A program made the position numbers and the translations under genes. From Actinomadura rifamycini DSM 43936 (GTDB lineage: Bacteria > Actinomycetota > Actinomycetes > Streptosporangiales > Streptosporangiaceae): a stretch of DNA of 64,000 bases. Positions 16,970-26,505 of the stretch are shown here, piece by piece. The notes beneath the pieces were generated by a model. The model ran no database searches and had not been told where the DNA came from. It worked only from the letters and a program-made list of their open reading frames with translations. Location of the stretch: contig NZ_AULB01000022.1 in assembly GCF_000425065.1 (NCBI RefSeq), positions 1-64,000 on the forward strand. The letters are read 5' to 3'. Each line of letters starts with the position of its first letter. The first letter of the stretch is position 1.

Positions 16970-19933
16970 TCAGGACGCGAGTCGCTCGGCCAGGACGCGC
17001 GCCGCGCGGACGTACGCGGCCGATCCCGGCCGTGCCGCCAGTGCCTCGACCTCGGGGATCGCGCCCCGCGCGCCGCACCAGCGCGCCGTCCGCGCGGCCA
17101 GGCCGAGGAGCCGGTCGAGGCCGTGCACGGGACGCTCGCCCGGCGCGGGGCACAGCGGCGGCAGCGCGGCCGCCAGCACCCGCCACACGTCGGCGAACGC
17201 CCCCGCCTCGGCGGCCCGCTCCAGCTCGCCGGTCACGCGGGACGGACGGACGTCCCCGTCGAGGAGGAGGCGGGCGACGGCGCGTCCCACGGCGGCGGCG
17301 GGAAGGTCGCCGCGGAGGCAGACGGCGAGGAACATGCGGTCGGGTCGCCGGTGCCGCTCAGCGAGCCGGCGGGCCAGGAAGCCGGCGATGTGGTCGGCGT
17401 ACATCCCGTCCGCCGGCACCAGCTCGAGGAGTGCGGCGGCCGGACCGTCCCGCCTCGCGGAGTAGTACCCGCGGCCGCGCATCTCCGGCACCAGGTGGGC
17501 CGCGGCCGCCTCCGGATGGGACGGGATCACGCGCGTCCAGCCCACCCCGCGGTCGCCGTACTGCGACGGGTACTGCGACGGGGTGCTGAACACCGCGTCC
17601 ACCAGCGGCAGCCCCGTCGGCCCGCCGTCCACCAGCCCGAGCCGCCCGCGCCGGGAGCGCCACATCGACCGGACGGACGCCCGGGCGACCACGCGTCCCT
17701 CGACCGGCCGCGTCACGCCCTCCGGCGGAGCGACCCCGCGCCCCGGGGCGCGGGGGTCCGACCGGTCCGCGAACGCGGGGCGGACGTCGGCGTCGGGGGC
17801 GTCCCCGGTCCGGTCTTCCGCGGAGCTCATCGCCGACAGGGCGGGGGACGACATGACGAAGCGGACCATGCCGGGCACCGAAACGCCCCCTCCCAGAGCG
17901 GGCGCGGCCTCTTCGCCGGTGACGGTCCAGACCCCGGGCGGAAGCTCGGTGGGGTCGTCCGCGTCGTCGGGGAACGGGAACGTCGTGTCGAGCCCGGGGT
18001 CGGCCAGGGGGCCGTCGAGGACGTCGAGGTCGATCGCCGCTTCGGGGAGGCGCCCTTCCTTCTCCCGCAGCGACATGCGCGGGACGGGCGGTGCGGCCAG
18101 CCAGCGCGCCGCGGTCCGCGCGGCGGGCGTGCCGACCGCGGCGGCGCGGCGGGACGCCTCGGGGTGCGGGCCGGGCGGCAGCCGGAGCAGGGCTTGCTGG
18201 AGGTCGGCCGGGCCGGGTTCGGCACCGGCGTCCGCGACGGTCCGCAGGCGGTCGGCGAGGACGTCCGGGGCGACGTGACCGGACGGTTCGGTGGGGGTCG
18301 CCAGCAGCAGCGGCGGCAGCGCGCCCGCCTCGACGGCGCCGAGGATCTCGGCGGCCCGGTGGAGTTCGAGGGCCCCGAGGGGGCCGTCCGGTGCGACCGC
18401 CATCCGGTCGCGCCAGTCGGCGGGGACGGACGCGGGATCGACCAGCATCCGGGCGGCGGCGTTGGTCCACTCGTGGGTGTAGCACCAGGTGCGGCGCTCC
18501 CGGAAGTGGGGCCAGGCGAGTCTCTCGAGGACGCCTTCGACGGCCGCGCGGACCCCGTCCGGGTCTGCGTGGGCGAGCCGCACGAACCCCTCCAGGAGCC
18601 TCTCGACGTTCCCGCCGGAGCCGGCGATGGCCGATGCGAGTTCGGACGGCGTCGCGATCGGGTCCGGCAGCGGCCGGGGCTCGCGGTGGGCGGTGGGCTC
18701 CGGGTCGAGAGCCGCGGCGGTGAGCACCGGCGGGGCGGGGTCGTCGTCGGCCTCCGCCTCGGCGGCGGCTTCGCCGCCGAAGCGGGCCGCGACCCGGGCG
18801 CCGAGGTCGGGCGGCAGCAGCGGCGCGGCGTCGGCGAGCGGGGCGCCGTCCGTCCCGCCGGGAAGGGCCAGCGCGAGCCGGACGGCCTTCTCCTGCACCG
18901 CGTACGACTCGTGCCCGAACACCTGCGCGAGCGCGCGGGCACCGGCGTCCGCCGTCTCGGGCCGGTTCCGGACGGTCTCGCGGAGCCACGCCAGCCCCGT
19001 CCGGACGAGCCCGGCCTCGGGGCGGAACAGCAGCCCGTCGAACGCCTCCGCCAGCCGGGCGGCGGGCAGGTCGGGCACCTCGCGGAGCAGGTCGAGGGCC
19101 AGGGCCGCCACCGGGCCCGGCGCGGCGGCGAGCAGCGCGGCGTAGTCGCGGACGCGCGCGGCCGTCTCGCGCCGCCGGGCGGACGGCTCGTCGTGCGTGA
19201 GCAGGTGGTGCAGGCGGACGAAGAAGCGCAGTTCGACCTCGGTGCCCCCGCGCAGGAACCGGCGGACGCAGCCGTCCAGCAGCGCGTCGCGGTCGGCGTC
19301 GCCGCGGGCGGCCATCGTGGCGAGGGTGCGCGGCCACGTGCGGCTCTCGCGCAGGGCCCGGCCGACGCCGTCGGCTTCGAAGACGCGCGGGAGGAGGGCG
19401 GGCAGCAGCGGGTCCTTCGGGCGCGGCGGGCCGGACAGGACCCAGCCGACGACGAGCGGTGCGTGGTCCGGCGGCTCGGCGCCGGTCTCCCGCAGGAGGG
19501 CGAGGGCGAGGCCGATGCCGGTGTGCCGGGGGCCGCGGACGCGGAGGGCGAGGCGGCGCGCGAGGTCGGCGCGCCACGCGTCGTCCCGCTCGGCCCAGAG
19601 GTCGAGGAGGCGGCCGTCGTCGTCGGGGTCGCCGAGCCACCGGTCGCGGAACTCGCGGCGGTTCAGCCAGGACGCGACGGCCGCGGCGCCGCCGAGCGTC
19701 CCGGCGCCCGCGGCCCGGAACGCCCAGAGCGCGTCGCCGATGCCCTCCCACGGCTCGCGGCGCGCCCGCACCTCCCGCAGGTGGCCGGGCAGTGCGGCGG
19801 CGACGGCGCGCCGGCCGCCGTCGTCGAGGTCGAGGACGGCGGCCGCGACGCCGTCGGCGTCCCGCGCGTCGATCAGGTCGGCGATCCGGCTCCACGCCGC
19901 CGCGGCGGCCGGGGGGTGCGCAACGCTCGTCAT
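16970..19933 (-). CDS. Large helical-repeat protein, DUF6493-like
   Basis: 987 residues from ATG at 19933. No signal peptide or membrane segment. The sequence is rich in alanine and leucine and built of short helices, as in HEAT-like repeat proteins, with a long middle linker rich in D, P and E (about residues 400-460) and a second helical half. It resembles the DUF6493-type proteins of actinomycetes that are usually found near MoxR ATPase and VWA-domain genes; none of those is present here. Function is unknown. A 12-bp direct repeat sits 26-53 nt upstream. The gene lies behind the sigma factor gene after 59 nt on the same strand. Family naming is tentative. Confidence 0.6.
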   Translation of the reverse strand: MTSVAHPPAAAAAWSRIADLIDARDADGVAAAVLDLDDGGRRAVAAALPGHLREVRARREPWEGIGDALWAFRAAGAGTLGGAAAVASWLNRREFRDRWLGDPDDDGRLLDLWAERDDAWRADLARRLALRVRGPRHTGIGLALALLRETGAEPPDHAPLVVGWVLSGPPRPKDPLLPALLPRVFEADGVGRALRESRTWPRTLATMAARGDADRDALLDGCVRRFLRGGTEVELRFFVRLHHLLTHDEPSARRRETAARVRDYAALLAAAPGPVAALALDLLREVPDLPAARLAEAFDGLLFRPEAGLVRTGLAWLRETVRNRPETADAGARALAQVFGHESYAVQEKAVRLALALPGGTDGAPLADAAPLLPPDLGARVAARFGGEAAAEAEADDDPAPPVLTAAALDPEPTAHREPRPLPDPIATPSELASAIAGSGGNVERLLEGFVRLAHADPDGVRAAVEGVLERLAWPHFRERRTWCYTHEWTNAAARMLVDPASVPADWRDRMAVAPDGPLGALELHRAAEILGAVEAGALPPLLLATPTEPSGHVAPDVLADRLRTVADAGAEPGPADLQQALLRLPPGPHPEASRRAAAVGTPAARTAARWLAAPPVPRMSLREKEGRLPEAAIDLDVLDGPLADPGLDTTFPFPDDADDPTELPPGVWTVTGEEAAPALGGGVSVPGMVRFVMSSPALSAMSSAEDRTGDAPDADVRPAFADRSDPRAPGRGVAPPEGVTRPVEGRVVARASVRSMWRSRRGRLGLVDGGPTGLPLVDAVFSTPSQYPSQYGDRGVGWTRVIPSHPEAAAAHLVPEMRGRGYYSARRDGPAAALLELVPADGMYADHIAGFLARRLAERHRRPDRMFLAVCLRGDLPAAAVGRAVARLLLDGDVRPSRVTGELERAAEAGAFADVWRVLAAALPPLCPAPGERPVHGLDRLLGLAARTARWCGARGAIPEVEALAARPGSAAYVRAARVLAERLAS

Positions 19934-19958
19934 GCCGCGAACGGTAGGCGCGCCCCCC

Positions 19959-19986
19959 GACAGAACGGCGCACTGACAGAACGGCG
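19959..19986. repeat. 12-bp direct repeat upstream of the DUF6493-like gene
   Basis: GACAGAACGGCG occurs at 19959-19970 and again at 19975-19986, 16 bp apart start to start. It lies in the 59-bp gap between the sigma factor stop and the next start on the reverse strand, so it could be a regulator site. Confidence 0.5.
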
Positions 19987-19992
19987 GGCCGC

Positions 19993-21048
19993 TCAGCTCA
20001 GCAGGTCGGCGAGTGTCTCCCGGCGGGACGGGTGCCGCAGCTTGTGCATCCCCTTCGACTCGATCTGCCGGATCCGCTCCCGGGTCACCCCGTAGACGCG
20101 GCCGACCTCCTCGAGCGTCTTGGGTTCGCCGCCGGCGAGGCCGAACCGCATCGAGATGACGCCCGCCTCCCGTTCGGTGAGCGTCTCCAGCACCGCGTCG
20201 AGCTTGCCGCGCAGCATGGACGACGCGACGGCGTCGGCCGGGTCGCCGCCCTCCGGGTCCTCGATGACGTCGCCGAGCTCGCCGTCGCCGTCCTCGCCGA
20301 GCGGGGTGTGCAGCGACAGCGGCTCGCGGGCCTGCCGGCGCAGCCACTCGACCTTCTCGACCGTGACGTCCAGCTCGACGGCGAGTTCCGCGGACGTCGG
20401 CTCGCGGCCGAGGTCCTGCGACAGACGCCGCCGGACGCGCGTCATCCGGTTCATCACCTCGACGACGTGCACGGGGATGCGGATGGTGCGGCTCTGGTCG
20501 GCCAGCGCCCGGCTGATCGCCTGCTTGATCCACCAGACGGCGTAGGTGGAGAACTTGAGCCCGCGCCGGTACTCGAACTTCTCGACGGCGCGGATCAGCC
20601 CGAGGTTGCCCTCCTGGACGAGGTCGTTCAGCGGCAGTCCGTGGCCCACGTACCGCTTGGCCAGCGACACGACGAGGCGGAGGTTCGCCTCCACCATGTG
20701 CTCCTTGGCGCGGCGGCCGTCCTCGGCGATCCAGACGAGGTCCGCGCGGTCCTGCGGGTCGAGGGCGTCGCCGAGGTTCTCGAGGCGCTGCCGGGCGAAC
20801 AGCCCCGCCTCGATGCGCTTGGCCAGGTCGACCTCCTGCTCCGCGGTGAGCAGCGGAGTGCGGCCGATGCGGGAGAGGTAGTCCTTCATCGGGTCGACGA
20901 GGTCGCGGTGCGTCGACGCGCGGCCGGGTGCGGCGGCGCGGGACGCGGTGGAACGGGGCGCGGTGGTGGCGCGGGGCGCCGCACTGGGGGCGTGGCTGGC
21001 GTTCAGGGCGGTGTCCTTTGCAAGTCCGGCCGGGAGGGAACGGGTCAC
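19993..21048 (-). CDS. Primary-like (group 2) RNA polymerase sigma factor, HrdD/SigB-of-mycobacteria type
   Basis: 351 residues from GTG at 21048. Region 1.2 (DPMKDYLSRIGRTPLLTAEQ) starts near residue 53; region 2 is complete (VEANLRLVVSLAKRYVGHGL, then KFSTYAVWWIKQAISRAL with the -10 recognition helix); regions 3 and 4 follow, ending in EVGRVYGVTRERIRQIESKG, which binds the -35. Region 1.1 is missing and the first 50 residues are low complexity, as in non-essential group 2 sigmas. The start was chosen since a GGGTAC element lies 9 nt before GTG and a purine-rich GGAGG overlaps it; upstream in-frame codons lack support. Confidence 0.88.
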   Translation of the reverse strand: MTRSLPAGLAKDTALNASHAPSAAPRATTAPRSTASRAAAPGRASTHRDLVDPMKDYLSRIGRTPLLTAEQEVDLAKRIEAGLFARQRLENLGDALDPQDRADLVWIAEDGRRAKEHMVEANLRLVVSLAKRYVGHGLPLNDLVQEGNLGLIRAVEKFEYRRGLKFSTYAVWWIKQAISRALADQSRTIRIPVHVVEVMNRMTRVRRRLSQDLGREPTSAELAVELDVTVEKVEWLRRQAREPLSLHTPLGEDGDGELGDVIEDPEGGDPADAVASSMLRGKLDAVLETLTEREAGVISMRFGLAGGEPKTLEEVGRVYGVTRERIRQIESKGMHKLRHPSRRETLADLLS

Positions 21049-21057
21049 GCGTTTCGG

Positions 21058-21083
21058 GTACCCGCCTCCGCCTCGTTCCAACC
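21058..21083 (-). promoter_or_regulatory. Candidate sigma-B-type promoter of the group 2 sigma gene
   Basis: On the reverse strand GGTT (21083-21080), 16 bp, then GGGTAC (21063-21058), then 9 nt to the GTG start. This fits the GNNT-N14-16-GGGTAC/T consensus of Streptomyces sigma-B. The six bases after GGGTAC closely match those before the DUF6328 gene at 56200. Confidence 0.55.
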
Positions 21084-21172
21084 CCGCGCGTCCGGTATCG
21101 GGAACGCGCGTGCGCGGGTGCGGCGCGGCCGGTTCCGGCCGCCCGCACCCGCGCACGCCGACGCTTCCGCGG

Positions 21173-24100
21173 TCAGGTGATGACCAGCAGCAGGTCCCCC
21201 GCCTGGACGGGCGCCGCCGCGGGGACGGCGAGCCGCGCCACCGTCCCGGCGACCGGGGCGGTGATGGCGGCCTCCATCTTCATGGCCTCGATCGTCGCGA
21301 CGACGTCGCCCGCCGCGACCTCGTCGCCCTTCGCGGCGCGCAGCGTCACCGAACCGTCGAACGGGGCGGCGACGTGCCCCGGCTCGTCCGGGTCCGCCCG
21401 CTCGACCGGCGGCGCGTCCGACACGACGGACTTGTCGCGCACCGAGAGGGTGCGGAGCTGGCCGTTCACCGAGCAGATCACCTGCCGGACGCCCGCCTCG
21501 TCGATCTCCCCGACGGCTTCGAGGCCCGCGAGGACGCGCACGCCCGGTTCGAGGTCGAACGCGACCTCGCGGCCGGTGCGCAGGCCGTACAGGAACGCCC
21601 CGGTCGGCAGCACCGACAGGTCGCCGTACGCGGCGCGGGCCTCCCGGTAGTCCTTCGCCGGGCCGGGGAAAAGGAGGCGGTCCAGCGTGTCGCGCACCTG
21701 CGCGCCCGCGAGCGCCTTCTCCTCGTCGCGGCCGAGGTCCGCGCGCGCCGGCGTGAACTGGCGTCCGGCCAGGGCCTTCGTGCGGAACGGCTCGGGCCAG
21801 CCCCCCGGCGGGTCCCCCAGCTCGCCGTTGAGGAACCCGATGACGCTGTCGGGGACGTCGTACCGGTCGGGGTTCTCGAAGAAGTCGTCCGGGTCGGCGC
21901 CCGCCGCCACCAGGTGCAGCGCCAGGTCGCCGACGACCTTGCTGGACGGCGTCACCTTGACGAGGCGCCCGAGGATGCGGTCGGCCGCCTCGTAGCACCG
22001 CTCGATCTCCTCGAACCGGTCGCCGAGGCCGAGCGCGACGGCCTGCTGCCGCAGGTTCGACAGCTGCCCGCCCGGGATCTCGTGCCGGTACACGCGCCCG
22101 GTCGGCGACGGCAGGCCCATCTCGAACGGCGCGTACAGCTTCCGGACGGCCTCCCAGTACGGCTCCATCTCCGTGAGCGCGTCGAGGTCGATGCCGGTCG
22201 CGCGGTCGGTGAAGTCGGTCGCCGCCACGATCGCCTGCAGCGGCGGCTGGCTCGTCGTGCCCGACAGCGGCGCCGCCGCGCCGTCCACCGCGTCCACCCC
22301 GGCCTCGATCGCGGCGACGTACGTCCCGAGCTGCCCGCCGGCCGTGTCGTGGGTGTGCAGGTGGACCGGCAGGTCGAACCGCTCGCGCAGCGCCGCGACG
22401 AGCGTCCGCGCCGCGGGCGCCCGCAGCAGCCCCGCCATGTCCTTGACGCACAGCACGTGGACGCCCGCCTCCACCAGCTCCTCCGCGAGGCGCAGGTAGT
22501 AGTCGAGCGTGTAGAGGCGCTCGTCCGGCGACGACAGGTCACCGGTGTAGCAGAGCGTCCCCTCCACGAGCGCGTGCGTCTGGAGCGCCGCGTCGATCGC
22601 GGGCCGCATCCGCTCGACGTCGTTGAGCGCGTCGAACACGCGGAAGACGTCCACGCCCGTGCTCGCCGCCTCCTTGACGAACGCGCGCGCCACCGAATCG
22701 GGGTACGGCGTGTACCCGACGGTGTTGCGGCCGCGCAGCAGCATCTGGATGCACAGGTTCGGCGCCGCCTCCCGGATCGCCGCCAGCCGGTCCCACGGCG
22801 ACTCGCCCAGGAACCGCAGCGCGACGTCGTACGTGGCCCCGCCCCACGCCTCCAGCGACAGGAGCTGCGGCGTCGTCCGCGCCAGGTGGGGCGCCGCCTT
22901 CACCAGGTCGTACGTCCGTACCCGCGTGGCGAGAAGCGACTGGTGCGCGTCCCGGAACGTCGTGTCGGTGACGGCCAGCGCGTCCTGCGCCCGGAGCTGC
23001 TCGGCGAACGCGCGCGGCCCGAGCGCCAGCAGCCTGTCCCGGGAGCCCTGCGGGAACGGGCCGTCCGAGGCGAGCGGCGGCAGCTTCGTCGCCGGGTCCA
23101 GGTCCGTGGGCTGCTCGCCGTGCGGCTTGTTCACCGTCACGTCCGCCAGGTACCGGACGAGCCGCGTCGCCCGGTCGCCGCTCGACCGGGCCGTCAGCAG
23201 CTCGGGGTGCTCGGCGATGTAGGCCGTCGTGACGCCGCCCGCGCGGAAGTCCGGCTCGTCCAGCAGCGCCTGCAGGAACGGGATGTTGCTCGCCACGCCC
23301 CGGATACGGAACTCCGCGACCGCTCTGCGCGCGCGCCCGACCGCATCGGCGAACGTCCGTCCCCTACAGGTCAGCTTCACCAGCAGGGAGTCGAAGTGGG
23401 GGCTGACGATGGCGCCCCCGTACGCCGTGCCCGTGTCGAGCCGGACGCCCGCGCCGCCCGGCGACCGGTACGCCGAGATCTTCCCGGTGTCGGGCCGGAA
23501 GTCGTTCGCCGGGTCCTCCGTCGTGATGCGGCACTGCACCGCGAACCCGGACACCGTCACGTTCTCCTGCGAGACGCCCAGGTCCGGCAGGGTCTCGCCG
23601 CCCGCGATGCGCAGCTGGCTCTGCACCAGGTCGATCCCCGTGACCTCCTCGGTCACCGTGTGCTCGACCTGGATGCGCGGGTTCATCTCGATGAACACGT
23701 GCCGGCCCCGGTCGTCCACGAGGAACTCCACCGTGCCCGCGTTCTCGTACCCGATCTCGCGGGCGAACGCGACGGCGTCCCGGCACAGCCGCTCCGCGAC
23801 CTGCGCGTCCAGGTTCGGCGCCGGCGCGATCTCCACGACCTTCTGGTGCCGCCGCTGCACCGAGCAGTCGCGCTCCCGCAGGTGCACCGCCCGCCCCTCG
23901 CCGTCGGCGAGGACCTGCACCTCGATGTGGCGCGGCCGGTCGACGGCCTGCTCGAGGAACACCGTCGGGTCCCCGAACGCGCTCTGCGCCTCCCGCCGCG
24001 CCGTCTGGACGGCCGCCTCCAGGTCCTCGCGGTGGTCCACCCGCCGCAGCCCGCGCCCGCCGCCGCCCGCCGCGGCCTTCACGAACAGCGGGAACCCCAC

Positions 24101-24544
24101 CTCGTCCGCGGCCTCCAGCTCCCGCCCCTCCGCGGGCGTCGCCGACCGCAGCACCGGCAGCCCCGCCCGCCGCGCCGCCGCCACCGCCTCGATCTTGTTC
24201 CCCGCGAGGTTCAGCACCGCCGACGGCGGCCCCACGAACTTGATCCCGTTCCGCTCGCACGCCTCCGCCAGCTCCGGGCTCTCCGACAGGAACCCGTACC
24301 CGGGGTAGACGGCGTCCGCACCGACCCGCAGCGCGGTCTCCACGATCGCGTCCACGTCCAGGTAAGCCCGGACCGGATGCCCCCGCTCCCCGATCTCGTA
24401 CGCCTCGTCCGCCTTCTGCCGGTGCAGCGACAGCCGGTCCTCGTGCGCGTACACCGCGACGCTGGCGATCCCCAGCTCGTAGGCCGCGCGGAACGCGCGC
24501 ACGGCGATCTCGCCCCGGTTCGCGACGAGCAACTTCGAAATCAC
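21173..24544 (-). CDS. pyc: Pyruvate carboxylase
   Basis: 1123 residues from GTG at 24544 (GGGAGA 4-5 nt upstream), the usual length. Biotin carboxylase domain 1-450 (SKLLVANRGEIAVR; ATP-grasp KAAAGGGGRGLRRV; IEMNPRIQVEHTVTEE), carboxyltransferase domain about 510-1000 (TFRDAHQSLLATR; HLHTHDTAGGQLGTYVAAIE with metal-binding His; CVKDMAGLL), biotinyl domain at the end (VVATIEAMKMEAAI, biotin on the Lys of AMKM). It carboxylates pyruvate to oxaloacetate with ATP and bicarbonate, refilling the TCA cycle in the cytoplasm. All catalytic motifs are intact. It lies 125 bp behind the sigma gene start, divergent from 24847. Confidence 0.97.
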   Translation of the reverse strand: MISKLLVANRGEIAVRAFRAAYELGIASVAVYAHEDRLSLHRQKADEAYEIGERGHPVRAYLDVDAIVETALRVGADAVYPGYGFLSESPELAEACERNGIKFVGPPSAVLNLAGNKIEAVAAARRAGLPVLRSATPAEGRELEAADEVGFPLFVKAAAGGGGRGLRRVDHREDLEAAVQTARREAQSAFGDPTVFLEQAVDRPRHIEVQVLADGEGRAVHLRERDCSVQRRHQKVVEIAPAPNLDAQVAERLCRDAVAFAREIGYENAGTVEFLVDDRGRHVFIEMNPRIQVEHTVTEEVTGIDLVQSQLRIAGGETLPDLGVSQENVTVSGFAVQCRITTEDPANDFRPDTGKISAYRSPGGAGVRLDTGTAYGGAIVSPHFDSLLVKLTCRGRTFADAVGRARRAVAEFRIRGVASNIPFLQALLDEPDFRAGGVTTAYIAEHPELLTARSSGDRATRLVRYLADVTVNKPHGEQPTDLDPATKLPPLASDGPFPQGSRDRLLALGPRAFAEQLRAQDALAVTDTTFRDAHQSLLATRVRTYDLVKAAPHLARTTPQLLSLEAWGGATYDVALRFLGESPWDRLAAIREAAPNLCIQMLLRGRNTVGYTPYPDSVARAFVKEAASTGVDVFRVFDALNDVERMRPAIDAALQTHALVEGTLCYTGDLSSPDERLYTLDYYLRLAEELVEAGVHVLCVKDMAGLLRAPAARTLVAALRERFDLPVHLHTHDTAGGQLGTYVAAIEAGVDAVDGAAAPLSGTTSQPPLQAIVAATDFTDRATGIDLDALTEMEPYWEAVRKLYAPFEMGLPSPTGRVYRHEIPGGQLSNLRQQAVALGLGDRFEEIERCYEAADRILGRLVKVTPSSKVVGDLALHLVAAGADPDDFFENPDRYDVPDSVIGFLNGELGDPPGGWPEPFRTKALAGRQFTPARADLGRDEEKALAGAQVRDTLDRLLFPGPAKDYREARAAYGDLSVLPTGAFLYGLRTGREVAFDLEPGVRVLAGLEAVGEIDEAGVRQVICSVNGQLRTLSVRDKSVVSDAPPVERADPDEPGHVAAPFDGSVTLRAAKGDEVAAGDVVATIEAMKMEAAITAPVAGTVARLAVPAAAPVQAGDLLLVIT

Positions 24545-24846
24545 GTGTTCTCCCAGGAGTCGGCCGGCCCGTCCACCCGCACCGACGGCCTCCCGGGCTC
24601 GACGACGAACCGCGACACGCGCCTGGCCGACCCGGCGGGCGAACCGAATTTCCTGGTATCTACCCTCACAAACGAAACACTCGGCCGAATATCTCGGGCG
24701 AACATCCCGATAGATGATCGATCGTAGAAAAACCGCCAACCTTTCCCCGCGGCCCGCCCGGCCCCCCGACTCGCCCCGACCTCCCGGGTCGGTCCCGCGA
24801 TCTACACTCGTTCCGATCCCCGAAGGCACGCCGTGAAAGGGGCTCG
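24545..24846. other. Divergent intergenic region between pyc and the MinD-like gene
   Basis: 302 bp without a gene. The centre (about 24640-24740) is unusually AT-rich and should hold the pyc promoter on the reverse strand. On the forward side TACACT (24803-24808) is a good -10 candidate for the MinD-like gene, with GAAAGGGG as ribosome site before GTG 24847. A clear -35 was not found for either. Confidence 0.4.
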
Positions 24847-26505
24847 GTGACCGACCGCGACTGGCAGCGCACCGTCCTGCACGACCTGGGCACCCCCGGC
24901 ACCACCCTCGTCCCCCCGGCCCCCGCCCCGGCCGAAGCGCTCCCGGCCCCGGCTCCCCGGCCCCCAGCGGCGCCACCCGTCGCCCCCGTCTCGACGCCCC
25001 CGGCCGCCCCGCACCCGCAGCCCGATGCCGTCCGGCCGGCCGTCGACCCAGCGGAGGCCGCTTCCCCCACACCGGCCGCCACGGCCGCTTCAGAAGGCGC
25101 AGTCCCGACCCCGGCCGACCCACCCGACCTCCACGTCCCGGCCCCGGCTCCCCGGCTCCCGGCGGCTCCACCCGTCGAACCCATCCCGACGCCCCCGGCC
25201 GCCCCACACCCGCAGCCCGATGCCGACCGCCCGGCCCTCGGCCCAGCGGAGCCTGCTCCTCCAGTCCCGGCCACCGAACCCCGCGCCCCGGCCGACTCAC
25301 CGGTCGCCGCACCCGGCCTCCGCGCCCCGGCCGCAGTTCCCCAACCCTCAGCGGCTCCCCTCGTCCAGCCCGTCTCAACGCCCTCGGCCGTCCCGCACCC
25401 GGAGCCCGGTGCCGTCCGGCCGGCCGTCGGCTTTTCAGAGGCTGCTTCCCCCGTGCCGGAAGGCGTGGCGGCGGGGAGTGGGCCTCAGGGGGCGAGCGGG
25501 GCGGACGGTCCGGCGGGGCGGCCGTCGCCGGTGCGGCCGGCGCCCGAGACCGCGCCGGACTTCGCGCCGCCGCTCCCCCGCGCGGCGCCGCAGGCGGACC
25601 GGCACGCGGCGGCGCCGTTCGGCGGTGCGGACGTGTCGGGGCGGCGGGCGCCGCACGGGGACGGGGCCGCACGGCGGATCGGGCGGACGGTGCGGCGGGT
25701 GGTCGGCGCGGCCGGGGACGGACGGGCGCCGGAGGGCGTCGCGGCGCGGCTCGGGGCGCCGGTGCCGTCGTGCCGCCGGATCGCGGTGACGAGCATCCGG
25801 GGCGGCGCGGGCAAGTCGACGGTCGCGGCGCTCGTCGCGGAGATCGTCCGGCGGCATCGGGACGACCGGGTGGTCGCGATCGATGCGGACCCGGGGCTCG
25901 GGTCGCTGCCCGTGCGGCTCGGCGTCGAGGGGCGCGGGTCGGTCCGGCATCTGGCGGCGGCGCGTCCGGGGTCGTGGCGGGAGCTCGCGACGCACCTCGC
26001 GCGGACGCCCGGCGGGTTGTTCGTCGTCCCGGCGAGCCACGGGTCGGTCGCGGACGAGCTGGAGCACGAGACGTTCCAGCGCGGGGCGGGACGGCTCGGC
26101 GAGTTCTTCTCCGCGGCGATCGTCGACTGCGGCGGGGGGCTCGACACGGAACTGCACCGCGGGATCATCGCGGGCGCGCACGCGCAGGTCTTCGTCGCTC
26201 CGGCCACCGTGGACGGCGCGCTCAGCGCGCGCACCGGTCTGCAGTGGTTCGGCGACAACGGGTTCGGTCGGCTGCTGTCGCGCACGGTGGTGGTCCTGGT
26301 CGCGCACACGCCGAAGCCGGACACCGATCTGGAGCGGGTGCGGGAGTCGCTGGCCCCGTTCGGGCTTCCGGTGGCGCACGTCCCGTTCGACCGCCATCTC
26401 GCGGCTGGCGGCGCGATGAACCCGGACCGCGTCGGCGCGGCCGCGTTCGGGGCGGTCACGGACATCGCGTGCGACGTCTTCACCCGTTCCCTGGACGCCG
26501 CATGA
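24847..26505 (+). CDS. MinD/ParA-like ATPase with long Pro/Ala-rich N-terminal repeats
   Basis: 552 residues. Residues 1-300 are a disordered Pro/Ala-rich region built from three imperfect copies of about 61-65 residues. The C-terminal 250 residues are a SIMIBI-type ATPase: deviant Walker A IRGGAGKSTVAALV at about 317, VVAIDADPGLGS, and AAIVDCGGGLD. Related Pro-rich MinD-like proteins occur in actinomycete type VII (ESX) secretion loci. The next gene starts inside its stop (ATGA), and the third gene is DUF6177-like, which is also an ESX neighbour, so I infer an ESX accessory role. No EccB/C/D/E, MycP or WXG100 genes are in the window. Confidence 0.75.
   Translation: MTDRDWQRTVLHDLGTPGTTLVPPAPAPAEALPAPAPRPPAAPPVAPVSTPPAAPHPQPDAVRPAVDPAEAASPTPAATAASEGAVPTPADPPDLHVPAPAPRLPAAPPVEPIPTPPAAPHPQPDADRPALGPAEPAPPVPATEPRAPADSPVAAPGLRAPAAVPQPSAAPLVQPVSTPSAVPHPEPGAVRPAVGFSEAASPVPEGVAAGSGPQGASGADGPAGRPSPVRPAPETAPDFAPPLPRAAPQADRHAAAPFGGADVSGRRAPHGDGAARRIGRTVRRVVGAAGDGRAPEGVAARLGAPVPSCRRIAVTSIRGGAGKSTVAALVAEIVRRHRDDRVVAIDADPGLGSLPVRLGVEGRGSVRHLAAARPGSWRELATHLARTPGGLFVVPASHGSVADELEHETFQRGAGRLGEFFSAAIVDCGGGLDTELHRGIIAGAHAQVFVAPATVDGALSARTGLQWFGDNGFGRLLSRTVVVLVAHTPKPDTDLERVRESLAPFGLPVAHVPFDRHLAAGGAMNPDRVGAAAFGAVTDIACDVFTRSLDAA
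24946..25414 (+). repeat. Three imperfect coding repeats (about 183-195 bp) in the MinD-like gene
   Basis: The stretches beginning near 24946, 25141 and 25324 each encode a block like PAPAPRxPAAPPV, xTPPAAPHPQPDA, RPAxxPAEAA. The first two share long runs of identical bases; the third has diverged. Spacing is 195 and 183 bp, so the frame is kept. Confidence 0.7.

Noticed and set aside
24545..25672. Upstream extension of pyruvate carboxylase
   Set aside because: The extension is antisense to the Pro-rich MinD-like gene; the enzyme starts properly at 24544.
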